From: Rhodoferax fermentans
Lineage (GTDB): Bacteria; Pseudomonadota; Gammaproteobacteria; Burkholderiales; Burkholderiaceae_C
DNA: 64,000 nucleotides
NCBI RefSeq assembly: GCF_002017865.1
Contig: NZ_MTJN01000002.1
Span: forward strand, 744,001 to 808,000
Reading direction: 5' to 3'
Shown: one piece after another, positions 1-8,670 of the stretch
Numbering within the stretch: the stretch's first letter is position 1
How the letters are laid out: every line of letters starts with the position of its first letter
Made by a program: the position numbers and the translations under genes
The notes under the pieces: generated by a model
Seen by the model: only the letters and a program-made list of their open reading frames with translations
The model's database searches: none
Told to the model about the DNA's origin: nothing

Positions 1-1
1 G

Positions 2-1795
2 ACCGTGAAAGCCCCGGCGCAACTGGCGCAAACCCGCTCGGAGGCCATCCTGTGGGAGATCGAGGCCAAGGACACCCTCAGCGGTGCGCGTGATGCACTC
101 AAGGCCAGCCAACGCATCATCCCCGCCGTGCCGCTCACCGTGCAACAGGCCACGCTGGTGCAGATCGACAAAACCTTCACACTGGATGTGGCGCCACCCG
201 CCGATGCCTTGCCTGGGCGCGGTGGGCTGAAGATGTCGCTGCAGCCCAAGCTGGCCGAGGGTTTGCCCGGTGTGAAAGACTGGTTTGCCAACTACCCGTT
301 TGCCTGCCTGGAGCAAAAAACCAGCAAGGCGATTGGCCTGCGTGACGGCAAACTGTGGCAAACCGTGCTGGCGCAGCTGCCCAGTTACCTGGATCAAGAC
401 GGCCTGGCCAACTACTTCCCGCCGCGTGATGGCGAGGCGAATCACGGCAGCGACACCCTCACCGCCTACCTGCTGGCCGCCACCCATGAGGCCGCCGACA
501 TCGACCCCGCGTTTGCCTTGAGCGACGATGCACGTGCCCCGATGGAACGTGGTTTGATCAATTTTGTGGAGGGCAAGATCCAGCGCAGCTTCTGGAGCCC
601 CCGCAAGGACCTGGACGTGCGCAAACTCGCGGCCATCGAGGCGCTGTCGCGCTACGGCAAAGCCCAGGGCCGCATGCTGGGCAGCATCACCATCGCCCCC
701 AACCAATGGCCGACCCACGCGGTGATCGACTGGCTGAACATCTTGAAACGGGTACCGGATGTGCCTGACCACGACAAACGTCTGGTTGAGGCTAACCAAA
801 TCTTAAAGAGCCGCATCAGCTACCAGGGCACCAAAATGCTCTTCAGCACAGAGCGTGACGACTACTGGTGGTGGCTGATGCAAAACGGCGACGTCAACAC
901 CGCCCGCCTGATGCTGGCGGTGATGAACGACCCCGCCTGGCAAGACGACATGGGTCGCCTGGCCAACGGCTTCATTGCCCGTCAGCACAACGGCGCCTGG
1001 CACACCACCACCGCCAACCTGTGGGGCGGTCTGGCGTTGGAGAAGTTCTCGGCCAAATTTGAAGCCACGCCCGTCTCCGGCACCACCAAGGCCAGCATGG
1101 GCGTCAACACCGCCAGCGTGGACTGGAACAAGGTCGAACGCATCAAAACCACGGATACGTCAGGCGCAGGACACCAGACCACCTGGTTTGGCGCACCCGC
1201 CGCGCCCGGCAACCTGAAGAACAACAGCATGTTCCTGCCCTGGGGCAAAACGGCTGACAAGGAGGTGCTGAGCGTCACCCATCAAGGCACCGGTAAACCC
1301 TGGCTCACGCTGCAGTCGGTCGCAGCGATCCAGCTCAAGAAGCCGTTTTTTGCCGGTTACCAGATCAAAAAAACTATTCAACCGGTTGAGCAGGCCAACA
1401 AGAGCCTGCCCGCTGGCAGCTACACCCGCGGTGACGTGTTGCGCATCACGCTGGAAGTCACCGCCAACGCCGACATGAGCTGGGCCGTGATCACCGACCC
1501 GGTACCCGGCGGCGCCACCATTCTGGGCAGCGGTCTGGGCCGTGACAGTGAAATCGCCACCCAGGGCGAAAAAAGCGAAGGCGACGGCTGGCCCGCGTTT
1601 GAAGAACGCAGCTTCGAATCCTTCCGCAGCTACTACCAGTTTTTGCCCAAGGGCACGGTCAAAATGGCCTACACCCTCCGCCTGAACAACGTCGGCGACT
1701 TCTCGCTGCCGCCCTCACGCGTCGAAGCGATGTACGCGCCCGAGATGTTTGGTGAGGCGCCCAATGCGCGGGTGAAGGTGGAGGCAGGCAAGTGA
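2..1795 (+). CDS. Alpha-2-macroglobulin family protein, C-terminal part (gene cut by window start)
   Basis: Bacterial alpha-2-macroglobulins are large periplasmic or lipid-anchored proteins that trap attacking proteases through a reactive thioester. The open frame runs in from the window edge, so only about the last 597 residues are visible; a GTG at base 5 is unlikely to be the true start because the family is normally 1,500 residues or longer. The thioester motif CLEQ is encoded at 305-316, followed by the helical thioester-domain region and a C-terminal beta-rich receptor-binding-like domain. The next gene is pbpC, the partner usually found beside this family, which supports a role in guarding the periplasm when peptidoglycan is damaged. 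Family call is firm. Confidence 0.93.
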   Translation, partial: TVKAPAQLAQTRSEAILWEIEAKDTLSGARDALKASQRIIPAVPLTVQQATLVQIDKTFTLDVAPPADALPGRGGLKMSLQPKLAEGLPGVKDWFANYPFACLEQKTSKAIGLRDGKLWQTVLAQLPSYLDQDGLANYFPPRDGEANHGSDTLTAYLLAATHEAADIDPAFALSDDARAPMERGLINFVEGKIQRSFWSPRKDLDVRKLAAIEALSRYGKAQGRMLGSITIAPNQWPTHAVIDWLNILKRVPDVPDHDKRLVEANQILKSRISYQGTKMLFSTERDDYWWWLMQNGDVNTARLMLAVMNDPAWQDDMGRLANGFIARQHNGAWHTTTANLWGGLALEKFSAKFEATPVSGTTKASMGVNTASVDWNKVERIKTTDTSGAGHQTTWFGAPAAPGNLKNNSMFLPWGKTADKEVLSVTHQGTGKPWLTLQSVAAIQLKKPFFAGYQIKKTIQPVEQANKSLPAGSYTRGDVLRITLEVTANADMSWAVITDPVPGGATILGSGLGRDSEIATQGEKSEGDGWPAFEERSFESFRSYYQFLPKGTVKMAYTLRLNNVGDFSLPPSRVEAMYAPEMFGEAPNARVKVEAGK

Positions 1796-1847
1796 CAAGG
1801 CCTGTAAGGGCCTGGTCTTTGCTCAACCCGCCACCACTCTTGTCATC

Positions 1848-4121
1848 GTGAAGCCCTTGCATATTGCCCGCTATATCGCTATTTTTTCAGTAGCTATCTG
1901 CCCTCATATCTCATGGGCTGCAGCCAGTTTTGATGAGGTAAAAGCCGCCTGGAAACCGTCTGACACGCAAATCCTTGACCGCCATGGCCAACTGCTGCAG
2001 CGGGTGCGCACAGACGCCTCCGTGCGGCGCGGCCAGTGGCTGGCGCTGGCTGACATCTCGCCGGCCATGCGCAGCGCGCTGGTGCTGTCGGAAGACAAAC
2101 GGTTTTATGAACACAGCGGCGTGGACTGGCAGGCCGTTTCGGCGGCCGCGTGGGCCAACCTGTGGAACACCAAAACACGCGGCGCCTCCACCCTCACCAT
2201 GCAGCTCGCGGGTTTGCTGGACGATGACCTCAAGCGCGCTTCTGGCGGGCGCAGTGTGCTTCAAAAAGTGCAGCAAACCGTATCCGCCCAGTGGCTGGAG
2301 CGCCGTTGGCGCAAGGACCAGATTCTGGAGGCCTATCTGAATCTGGTGCCCCTCAAGGGTGAGCTGGTGGGCATCGACGCCCTGAGCCAGACCTTGTTTG
2401 GCAAGGCCGCGCACGGTCTGGACGAGCATGAGGCCGCCGTGGCAACCGCGCTGGTGCGTGCGCCCAATGCCGCCCCCAAGCTGGTGGCACAACGCGCTTG
2501 TGGGGTGTTAAAAGCTTTGCACAACCGCAATGCATCCGCCTCTTGCGACGCACTGGAGATGTTCACCACGGGCGCCCTGCAACGACGCGACTATGGCGCC
2601 AGCGAAGGTTTCGCGCCGCACGCCGCACGCCAGGTGCTGCGCGGCGCTGTGGGCCAAGCAGCGCCGACCCGCATCACCACCAGCTTGTCTGCCCCGCTGC
2701 AACGTTTTGCGGTGCAAACGCTGCAACAACATTTGCGCGAACTTGTCAGCCGCCATGTGGAGGACGGCGCGTTAGTGGTGCTAGACAACGCCAGCGGCCA
2801 GGTGCTGGCCTGGGTGGGCTCGTCGGGCGAGTTGAGCAACGCCGCCGAGGTCGATGGTGTCACCGCACTGCGCCAGCCCGGCAGCACCCTCAAGCCGTTT
2901 TTGTACGCCCAAGCCATTGCCGAGCGGCGCATCACTGCGGCCACCCTGCTGGAAGACTCGGCCGCCCAAATCCAAACCACCAGCGGGCTCTACATTCCGC
3001 AAAACTATGACCACCAGTTCAAAGGCTGGGTGTCAGCGCGCACCGCGCTGGGCGCGTCGCTGAACGTGCCCGCCGTACGCACCCTGGTCATGGTGTCGCC
3101 CGACGCCTTTCACAAACAACTGGTCGGGCTTGGCCTGCCCTTGAAGGAAAGTGGCGACTACTACGGCTACAGCCTGGCCCTGGGCAGTGCTGAGGTGTCG
3201 CTGCTGGCACTGAGCAACGCCTACCGTGCGCTGGCCAATGGCGGGCGCACCAGCGCAACCACTCTGATGCTGGGTCCCAAACCAACCACGCACGCAGCGT
3301 TGGACCCACGCGCCGCCTTCATCGTGGGTGACATCTTGAGTGACCCACTGGCACGCGCCCGCACCTTTGGCACCGACAGCATCCTGGCTACGCGGTTTTG
3401 GAGTGCCGTCAAAACAGGCACCAGCAAAGACATGCGCGACAACTGGGCGCTGGGTTATTCACAACACTACACGGTGGGCGTGTGGGTGGGCAACGCCAGC
3501 GGCGCACCGATGTGGGACGTGAGCGGCACCAGCGGCGCGGCGCCCATCTGGGCTGCGGTGATGCATTACCTGCACCAAACCCAGCCCAGCCACGCGCCCA
3601 GACCACCGACGGGGTTGGTGCAAGTGCCGGTGCAGTTTGCAGAACCCAATGCCAACACCCACAACACTTTGCCGCTGGAGGCGGCCCGCTCGGAATGGTT
3701 TATTCAAGGCACACAACAAACCCACTTCGCTATTGATAACGAAGCTATCAGCCCTTATAAAAAAAGGGATAAAGGTCAAAATGGCCTAAAAAATGTCGGC
3801 CCGGCCGGTGTGCGCATCAGCAGCCCCACCAACGGCACCATCGTCGCGCTCGACCCAGACATTCCGCCGAACCACCAACGCATCACATTCAGCGCCACGG
3901 GTAGCGGGGTGCGCTGGTTGGTGGATGGCAAAGTATTCGCTAGAGGCACCTTAGCGCATTGGCTGCCCTGGCCCGGGCGGCACCTGGTGCAGATCACCGA
4001 TGCCAGGGGTTGTGTTCTTGACACCATCCAGCTGGAGGTGCGCGGCGCGGGTGTGGTGAACACACCCGACAACCGCACCAAGTCGCGACCTCAAGTCGCT
4101 ACCCGTGCATGCGTGTTTTGA
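1848..4121 (+). CDS. pbpC: Penicillin-binding protein 1C
   Basis: Bifunctional peptidoglycan glycosyltransferase/transpeptidase of 757 residues, about the family's usual length. A signal anchor spans roughly residues 7-25. The glycosyltransferase domain shows SEDKRFYEHSGVDW (catalytic Glu82) and RGASTLTMQLAGLL. The transpeptidase domain has STLK (Ser346, Lys349), SLN, and KTGTS from Lys522. A C-terminal PBP1C domain follows. The start is a GTG 52 bases after the alpha-2-macroglobulin stop, and the two probably form one operon. Residues about 627-648, between the transpeptidase and C-terminal domains, are encoded by an in-frame copy of the dispersed repeat. The DNA for the signal segment also resembles that repeat. 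Confidence 0.95.
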   Translation: MKPLHIARYIAIFSVAICPHISWAAASFDEVKAAWKPSDTQILDRHGQLLQRVRTDASVRRGQWLALADISPAMRSALVLSEDKRFYEHSGVDWQAVSAAAWANLWNTKTRGASTLTMQLAGLLDDDLKRASGGRSVLQKVQQTVSAQWLERRWRKDQILEAYLNLVPLKGELVGIDALSQTLFGKAAHGLDEHEAAVATALVRAPNAAPKLVAQRACGVLKALHNRNASASCDALEMFTTGALQRRDYGASEGFAPHAARQVLRGAVGQAAPTRITTSLSAPLQRFAVQTLQQHLRELVSRHVEDGALVVLDNASGQVLAWVGSSGELSNAAEVDGVTALRQPGSTLKPFLYAQAIAERRITAATLLEDSAAQIQTTSGLYIPQNYDHQFKGWVSARTALGASLNVPAVRTLVMVSPDAFHKQLVGLGLPLKESGDYYGYSLALGSAEVSLLALSNAYRALANGGRTSATTLMLGPKPTTHAALDPRAAFIVGDILSDPLARARTFGTDSILATRFWSAVKTGTSKDMRDNWALGYSQHYTVGVWVGNASGAPMWDVSGTSGAAPIWAAVMHYLHQTQPSHAPRPPTGLVQVPVQFAEPNANTHNTLPLEAARSEWFIQGTQQTHFAIDNEAISPYKKRDKGQNGLKNVGPAGVRISSPTNGTIVALDPDIPPNHQRITFSATGSGVRWLVDGKVFARGTLAHWLPWPGRHLVQITDARGCVLDTIQLEVRGAGVVNTPDNRTKSRPQVATRACVF
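3727..3788 (+). repeat. Dispersed hairpin repeat copy inside pbpC
   Basis: This copy has the family layout: GCTATTGATAA, AGCTATCAGCCCTT, a short A-rich loop, AAGGG, then AGGTCAAAATGGCCT. It is read in frame with no stop and encodes a hydrophilic linker just before the C-terminal domain of PBP1C. AT content is visibly higher than in the flanking coding sequence. Confidence 0.75.
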
Positions 4122-4137
4122 TGACAGCGGGTTTGAC

Positions 4138-5343
4138 TCAGCGCAATACGCTCACAAAGGTTGCGGCAATGATGGCGCTGGTGATGACACCGCTGATGTT
4201 GGCCCCCAGCGCCTGCGGCAGGATGATGGCCGAGGGATTGGCTTGTGAAGCAATTTTCTGCACCACCTTGGCGGTGGTCGGCACACAACTCACCCCGGCA
4301 ATACCGATGATCGGGTTGAATTTTTTGCCGGTGGCAAAGTACAGGATGTAGCCGCCCGCCAAACCACCCAGGGCAGAAATCAGCAGCGCCAGCATACCCA
4401 GCAACAGCAGCTTGAGCACCACCGGGTCGAGCAAGGTGCTGGCTTCACACAACACCCCCAGGGTCAGGCCCAGGAAGAATGTGGCGCCGTACAAAAAGGT
4501 TTCACCCAACAGTTTGGTGAAAGACTCGAGCCCGCTTTCACGCACTGCCACCCCCACAAACAGCGAGAAAAACAACGGCGCAGCCACCGGAAACAGCAGG
4601 CACAGCAGGGTGCAGACCACCACCGCAAACACCATTTTTTGGGATCGGCTGATCTTGGGCCCGAGGTCGGCAGACATGTTGATGCCACGAATGTGCTCAG
4701 GCACCAGCCACTTGATCAAATACGGGTAGACACCGTAGGTAAGGCCAAGGTAGAGGTAACCCACCACGGTGATTGGCACAAACAGGTCTTTGGCCAGAAT
4801 CAGCGAGGTGAACAGCACCATCGGACCATCCGCACCACCAATGGTCGCCACCGACGCCGCCTGACCCGGCGCCATGCCCAGGGCGATGGCGATAGGAAAT
4901 ACGGCAATCGTGCCCAACTCGGCAAACAGCGCGATGAACATGCTCTGGAAGGGGCGTGCCATCACATACCCCACGTCCAGCAGCACACCGATGCCCATGA
5001 ACACAAAACAGGCGATCAAACCGTTGCTGAAGGTCAGGGTGTAGATCGGTTGCAGCCAGTTGATCTGCAGGATGTTGACCAGGTCGGTCGGGTTCGACAT
5101 CAATGGGTCAATGAACAGCGTGCCAGCTTTGCCGCTGTCAAGAAACATGACGCCCGCATTGATGGCCGACATGCCCAAGCCCATCGGGATCATCAACAAG
5201 GGCTCCAGCACCTGGCGTGACCCCAGATAAATCAGCAAGAAGCCCAGCAACATCAAGAAGATGCGCCCATACATGATGGACGGGTCCGCTGCGACCAGGG
5301 TCGCAATGCCCTGGAACAGATCGAGAAAACTCAAATTTTCCAT
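4138..5343 (-). CDS. Sodium ion-translocating decarboxylase, beta subunit (MmdB/OadB/GcdB family)
   Basis: Membrane subunit of a biotin-dependent sodium-pumping decarboxylase. It removes carbon dioxide from carboxybiotin and exports sodium ions. The 401-residue protein is hydrophobic throughout, with about ten membrane segments. The family signatures IGGADGPMVLFTSLILAK and a glycine-rich C-terminal region (LGANISGVITSAIIAATF) are present. It is the last gene of a four-gene operon in the same order as mmdADCB of Propionigenium. The beta subunit cannot show which acyl-CoA is the substrate; the carboxyltransferase subunit points to methylmalonyl-CoA or a relative. Confidence 0.93.
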   Translation of the reverse strand: MENLSFLDLFQGIATLVAADPSIMYGRIFLMLLGFLLIYLGSRQVLEPLLMIPMGLGMSAINAGVMFLDSGKAGTLFIDPLMSNPTDLVNILQINWLQPIYTLTFSNGLIACFVFMGIGVLLDVGYVMARPFQSMFIALFAELGTIAVFPIAIALGMAPGQAASVATIGGADGPMVLFTSLILAKDLFVPITVVGYLYLGLTYGVYPYLIKWLVPEHIRGINMSADLGPKISRSQKMVFAVVVCTLLCLLFPVAAPLFFSLFVGVAVRESGLESFTKLLGETFLYGATFFLGLTLGVLCEASTLLDPVVLKLLLLGMLALLISALGGLAGGYILYFATGKKFNPIIGIAGVSCVPTTAKVVQKIASQANPSAIILPQALGANISGVITSAIIAATFVSVLR

Positions 5344-5369
5344 GGCGTGTGACTCAGGCCTTGGCGAGA

Positions 5370-5768
5370 TTACTGGATGGTCAGCACAGGCTGACCACCT
5401 TCCACCGCGTCGCCCGCCGCCACCAGAACCCGCGTCACGGTGCCAGCGCGGCTGGCCAGCAGATGGTTTTTCATCTTCATGGCTTCCAGCACCAGCAGAC
5501 TCTCACCCACGGCCACCGTTTGGCCCACCTTGACATTGACCTGGACAATCACGCCACCCATCTGGGCCACCTCATCGCCAGCGCCAGCCGACGCAGCCGC
5601 CACGCTGGGCGCGCGGCTGGGCGCAGCAGCAGCCACACCGCCGGCCACCGGTTCTGTTGGCTGGGCCGACAACGCCGGTGCGGTCGAGGGCGCGGCGCCC
5701 GGGGTGAGTTCCAGAACCGCCACATCGTATTCGCGGCCATTCACAGTTACTTTGAACAATCGGGTCAT
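5370..5768 (-). CDS. Biotin carboxyl carrier subunit of the decarboxylase (gamma, MmdC-like)
   Basis: Small biotin carrier of 132 residues that shuttles the carboxyl group from the carboxyltransferase to the membrane subunit. An N-terminal beta segment is followed by a flexible Ala/Pro/Ser-rich linker (about residues 24-62), then a biotinyl domain with the biotinylation site EAMKMKN and a closing GDAVEGGQPVLTIQ strand. The Ala/Pro linker is typical of these carriers. The gene lies 14 bases after the OadG-like gene and 26 bases before the beta subunit gene. Confidence 0.94.
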   Translation of the reverse strand: MTRLFKVTVNGREYDVAVLELTPGAAPSTAPALSAQPTEPVAGGVAAAAPSRAPSVAAASAGAGDEVAQMGGVIVQVNVKVGQTVAVGESLLVLEAMKMKNHLLASRAGTVTRVLVAAGDAVEGGQPVLTIQ

Positions 5769-5782
5769 GGTGATTTCCTGCC

Positions 5783-6109
5783 TTAATGTTGAGGCCGTTG
5801 CAACACGGCGTGGGATGTATGTTGTGCCGCACGCCCGTGGCTGGACCAGGTGCGATGGCTGGGCGAAATATGCAAGATGTGGTGCGCACCAATCGCCGCA
5901 AAGATGGCCGCCGACAAGGCCGCCACGTCTTCTTCGGGGATACCTTCGGCCACCGGGCAGACCTCACCCTGCGGCACCGTCTTGGCCGCAGTGATGCGTT
6001 CAAGCCGCCCCGTGACAGACACCATCACCTTGATCAACACCGCCACCAGCATCGCGATGACGATGGCGATACCGTAGACCTGCAGTGCAAACAAAACGGG
6101 CTGATTCAT
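5783..6109 (-). CDS. OadG-like small membrane subunit (delta/gamma chain) of the decarboxylase
   Basis: Protein of 108 residues with one N-terminal membrane segment (about residues 8-32) and a soluble tail. In these pumps the OadG/MmdD subunit ties the carboxyltransferase to the membrane beta subunit. Sequence conservation in this family is low, so the call rests on size, topology and position between the carboxyltransferase and biotin-carrier genes. The C-terminal 30 or so residues (HRTWSSHGRAAQHTSHAV) are basic and His-rich and match no motif I know. Confidence 0.85.
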   Translation of the reverse strand: MNQPVLFALQVYGIAIVIAMLVAVLIKVMVSVTGRLERITAAKTVPQGEVCPVAEGIPEEDVAALSAAIFAAIGAHHILHISPSHRTWSSHGRAAQHTSHAVLQRPQH

Positions 6110-6133
6110 CGTGAAACTTCTTGTGGTGAAGGG

Positions 6134-7687
6134 TTACAGCGGCATGTTGCCGTGCTTTTTGCCCGGGCGCAGTTCGCGTTTACCCAGCGTCTTGCGCAAG
6201 GCCAGCGCCAGGGTCCAGCGGGTGTCAGCCGGGTCAATCACATCGGTGATGTAGAAGTTGGACGCGGCGGCATAAGGCGAGGCAAACTCGTCGCGGTACT
6301 GCTGGGTCAACTCCACCGCCTTGGCCTTGGGGTCGGCAGCTTCCTTGAGCTCCTTGCGGTACAAAATCTTGACGGCAGCCTCTGCCCCCATCACCGCAAT
6401 TTCTGCCGACGGCCAGGCGTAGACCATGTCGGCCCGCATTTCCTGGCTGCACATCGCCAGGTAGGAACCACCGTAGGACTTGCGCAAGATGACCGTGAGT
6501 TTGGGCACCGTGGCCGACGCAAACGCATGCAGCATCTTGGCGCCGTGGCGGATGATGCCTCCGCGCTCTTCATCCACACCGGGCAGGAAGCCGGGCACAT
6601 CCACCAGCGTGACCAGCGGAATGTTGTAGACATTGCAGGTACGCACAAAACGCGCGATTTTGTCGGCTGCGTCCATGTCCAGTGCGCCAGCCATCACCAT
6701 CGGGTTGTTGGCCACGATGCCCACTACCGCGCCAGAAATGCGGGCAAACCCAACCACCACATTGCGAGCGAAGTTGGCATGCACTTCGAGCATCTCGCCG
6801 CGGTCCACCAGACGGCGAATGACCGCATGGATGTCCAGGGGCTCCGAGGAATCGGAGGGAATCAGCTCGGCCATGCCCATGTCGACCTGTTCCTCAATCG
6901 GCACCGACAGATCATGCGGCGGCTCTTCGGTGTTGTTGGAAGGCAGGTAGGACAGCAGATTTTTGACCAGGGCAATCGCGTGCTGGTCGTCTTCGGCAAT
7001 GAAATGCACATTGCCGCTGACCGACGCATGCATCTCGGCACTGCCCACCTCATCCATGGTGGTGGTGCGCCCGGTCACGGCCTTGATGACCTCGGGGCCG
7101 GTCAGGAACATGTAGGCGTTGTGCCGCGCCATGATGACAAAGTCCATCAAGGCGGGTGAATAAGCCGCGCCACCCGCGCAGGGGCCCAGCACCACGGCAA
7201 TCTGCGGCACCACACCCGAGAGCGCCACGTTGTAATAAAACACGTCGCCATAACCCGACAAGGCATCCACACCTTCTTGAATCCGAGCGCCGCCCGAGTC
7301 CTTGAACGCGACCATCGGCACCCCCACACGCAAGGCATGGCGCATCAGGCGCACAATTTTGCGGGCCTGCATTTTGCCCATGGTGCCTGCCAGCACCTGG
7401 AAATCCTGGCTGAAAGCCGCCACCTGCATGTTGCCCACATAACCGGTGCCGGTGATCACACCGTCGGTCGGCAACTCTCGGCCGGCCATGCCAAACGAGA
7501 CCGCGTTGTGGTGGGCATGCATGCCCATTTCCTGGAAGCTGCCCTGGATAAACAGGTTCTCCACCCGCTCGCGTGCCGACAACATGCCTTTGGCATGTAA
7601 AGCAGCCAGCTTCTCCGGATTGATGTGGTCGGTGATCTTCGCGCGCCGATCGCGCAAGGTGTTCATGGCTTCAATCGGTAGGGTCAT
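6134..7687 (-). CDS. Acyl-CoA carboxyltransferase subunit (methylmalonyl-CoA decarboxylase alpha / MmdA-like)
   Basis: Soluble carboxyltransferase of 517 residues, the size of MmdA and the propionyl-CoA carboxylase beta chain. It has the two crotonase-fold halves of the family, with acyl-CoA-binding GGARIQEGV and GPCAGGAAYSPALMDF in the first, and DVPGFLPGVDEERGGIIRHGAKML and SYGGSYLAM in the second. It should move the carboxyl group from a carboxylated acyl-CoA to biotin on the carrier encoded downstream. No biotin carboxylase gene is nearby, which argues for a decarboxylase pump rather than a carboxylase. Methylmalonyl-CoA is the best substrate guess; malonyl- or glutaconyl-type substrates cannot be excluded. 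Confidence 0.9.
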   Translation of the reverse strand: MTLPIEAMNTLRDRRAKITDHINPEKLAALHAKGMLSARERVENLFIQGSFQEMGMHAHHNAVSFGMAGRELPTDGVITGTGYVGNMQVAAFSQDFQVLAGTMGKMQARKIVRLMRHALRVGVPMVAFKDSGGARIQEGVDALSGYGDVFYYNVALSGVVPQIAVVLGPCAGGAAYSPALMDFVIMARHNAYMFLTGPEVIKAVTGRTTTMDEVGSAEMHASVSGNVHFIAEDDQHAIALVKNLLSYLPSNNTEEPPHDLSVPIEEQVDMGMAELIPSDSSEPLDIHAVIRRLVDRGEMLEVHANFARNVVVGFARISGAVVGIVANNPMVMAGALDMDAADKIARFVRTCNVYNIPLVTLVDVPGFLPGVDEERGGIIRHGAKMLHAFASATVPKLTVILRKSYGGSYLAMCSQEMRADMVYAWPSAEIAVMGAEAAVKILYRKELKEAADPKAKAVELTQQYRDEFASPYAAASNFYITDVIDPADTRWTLALALRKTLGKRELRPGKKHGNMPL

Positions 7688-7739
7688 CGTAGTTCCCGTC
7701 TATGTGGCTGTGTGTCATGCGGCACCAATACACTGAGGC

Positions 7740-7763
7740 GTCAAAATCAGGCTCTGATTTGAC
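7740..7763. promoter_or_regulatory. Imperfect inverted repeat in the decarboxylase operon leader
   Basis: The arms GTCAAAATCAG and CTGATTTGAC are separated by three bases, with one extra A in the first arm. It lies 53 bases upstream of the carboxyltransferase start, between that start and a possible minus-strand -10 element (TATACT, 7784-7789). It could be a regulator site or an mRNA hairpin. Confidence 0.4.
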
Positions 7764-7887
7764 GCTGTGTTTTGTTGCTGTTCAGTATATCCCCCAGCCA
7801 CAATCATTAATTATTCATTAACAAAGCGTTGACTTTGATCATGCTTTTTTGTTCTTCTGTGCACAAACACACCCAACACTGACCCCG

Positions 7888-8658
7888 ATGTTTCTGGCTT
7901 CCAAATTGCTGATGTTTCTGACCCAGCCACTGGCTTGGGTGGCTGCCCTGCTGCTGGCCGGCCTGCTGTTGATTCGCACCCGCCCCCGTTGGGCCCAACG
8001 TTTGTGTGCCTCGGCACTGGGCTTGCTGATGCTGCTCGGCTGGGAGCCTTTGCCCAATATGGTCTTGCGCTCACTCGAGACGCAGTACCCCGCCGTTACA
8101 CCCAACACGCTTGGGGCGGCTTATGTAGGGGTGGTTGTTCTGGGTGGCGCCCTGGAGCCCGCTTACGTCTGGACCGCACCACAGCAAAGCGCCTTGAACA
8201 GCGCCGCCGAACGCATGACCGAGGTGATCCCTCTGCTGCGCCAGCTGCCGAAGCTGACTGTGCTGTTCACTGGTGGCGAAGGTGAGCTGTTTGCCAGTGG
8301 CCTGTCGGAGGCCGAACGTGCCAGCCGATTCTTCCAGGGCCAAGGGCTGCCCGCCAGCCAGCTGCTGCTCGAATCGGCCTCACGCACCACCTATGAAAAC
8401 GCGGTGTTGAGCCGCCAACTCCCGGGGGTAGATGCCAACCAGCCCTGGCTGCTGCTGACCTCGGCATTCCACATGCCACGTGCCATGGCCGCATTTCGCC
8501 GTGCGGGTTGGAACGTCTCTGCGTACCCGGTGGACTTTCGCAGTGGTGTCAGTACACCCTGGTCACAGTATTCGATGGATCAAGGGGTAGCGAAATGGCG
8601 CCTGGCCTTGCATGAGCTGCTGGGCCAACTGGCCTACCGCCTCGCGGTTCGCGCCTGA
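7888..8658 (+). CDS. YdcF/ElyC/SanA (DUF218) family inner-membrane protein
   Basis: Predicted envelope protein of 256 residues. Two hydrophobic segments near the N-terminus (about residues 7-25 and 35-52) anchor a DUF218 domain with VVLGG, TGGEGE and SRTTYENAVLS, the usual signatures. Relatives (ElyC, SanA) affect peptidoglycan precursor supply and envelope permeability, but the biochemical activity is not established. I chose the ATG at 7888 because the upstream in-frame ATG at 7849 would add a poorly conserved polar stretch before the first membrane segment. The gene stands alone between oppositely oriented neighbours. Confidence 0.85.
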   Translation: MFLASKLLMFLTQPLAWVAALLLAGLLLIRTRPRWAQRLCASALGLLMLLGWEPLPNMVLRSLETQYPAVTPNTLGAAYVGVVVLGGALEPAYVWTAPQQSALNSAAERMTEVIPLLRQLPKLTVLFTGGEGELFASGLSEAERASRFFQGQGLPASQLLLESASRTTYENAVLSRQLPGVDANQPWLLLTSAFHMPRAMAAFRRAGWNVSAYPVDFRSGVSTPWSQYSMDQGVAKWRLALHELLGQLAYRLAVRA

Positions 8659-8670
8659 ACACCGGGCCGC

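Noticed and set aside
3727..3788. pbpC repeat as a disrupting insertion making a pseudogene
   Set aside because: The frame is kept and both flanking domains and all catalytic motifs are intact.
5786..7159. Long plus-strand open frame (457 codons) opposite the decarboxylase genes
   Set aside because: It is antisense to clearly recognised genes, rich in His, Gln and Arg, and has no family motif; typical antisense frame in high-GC DNA.
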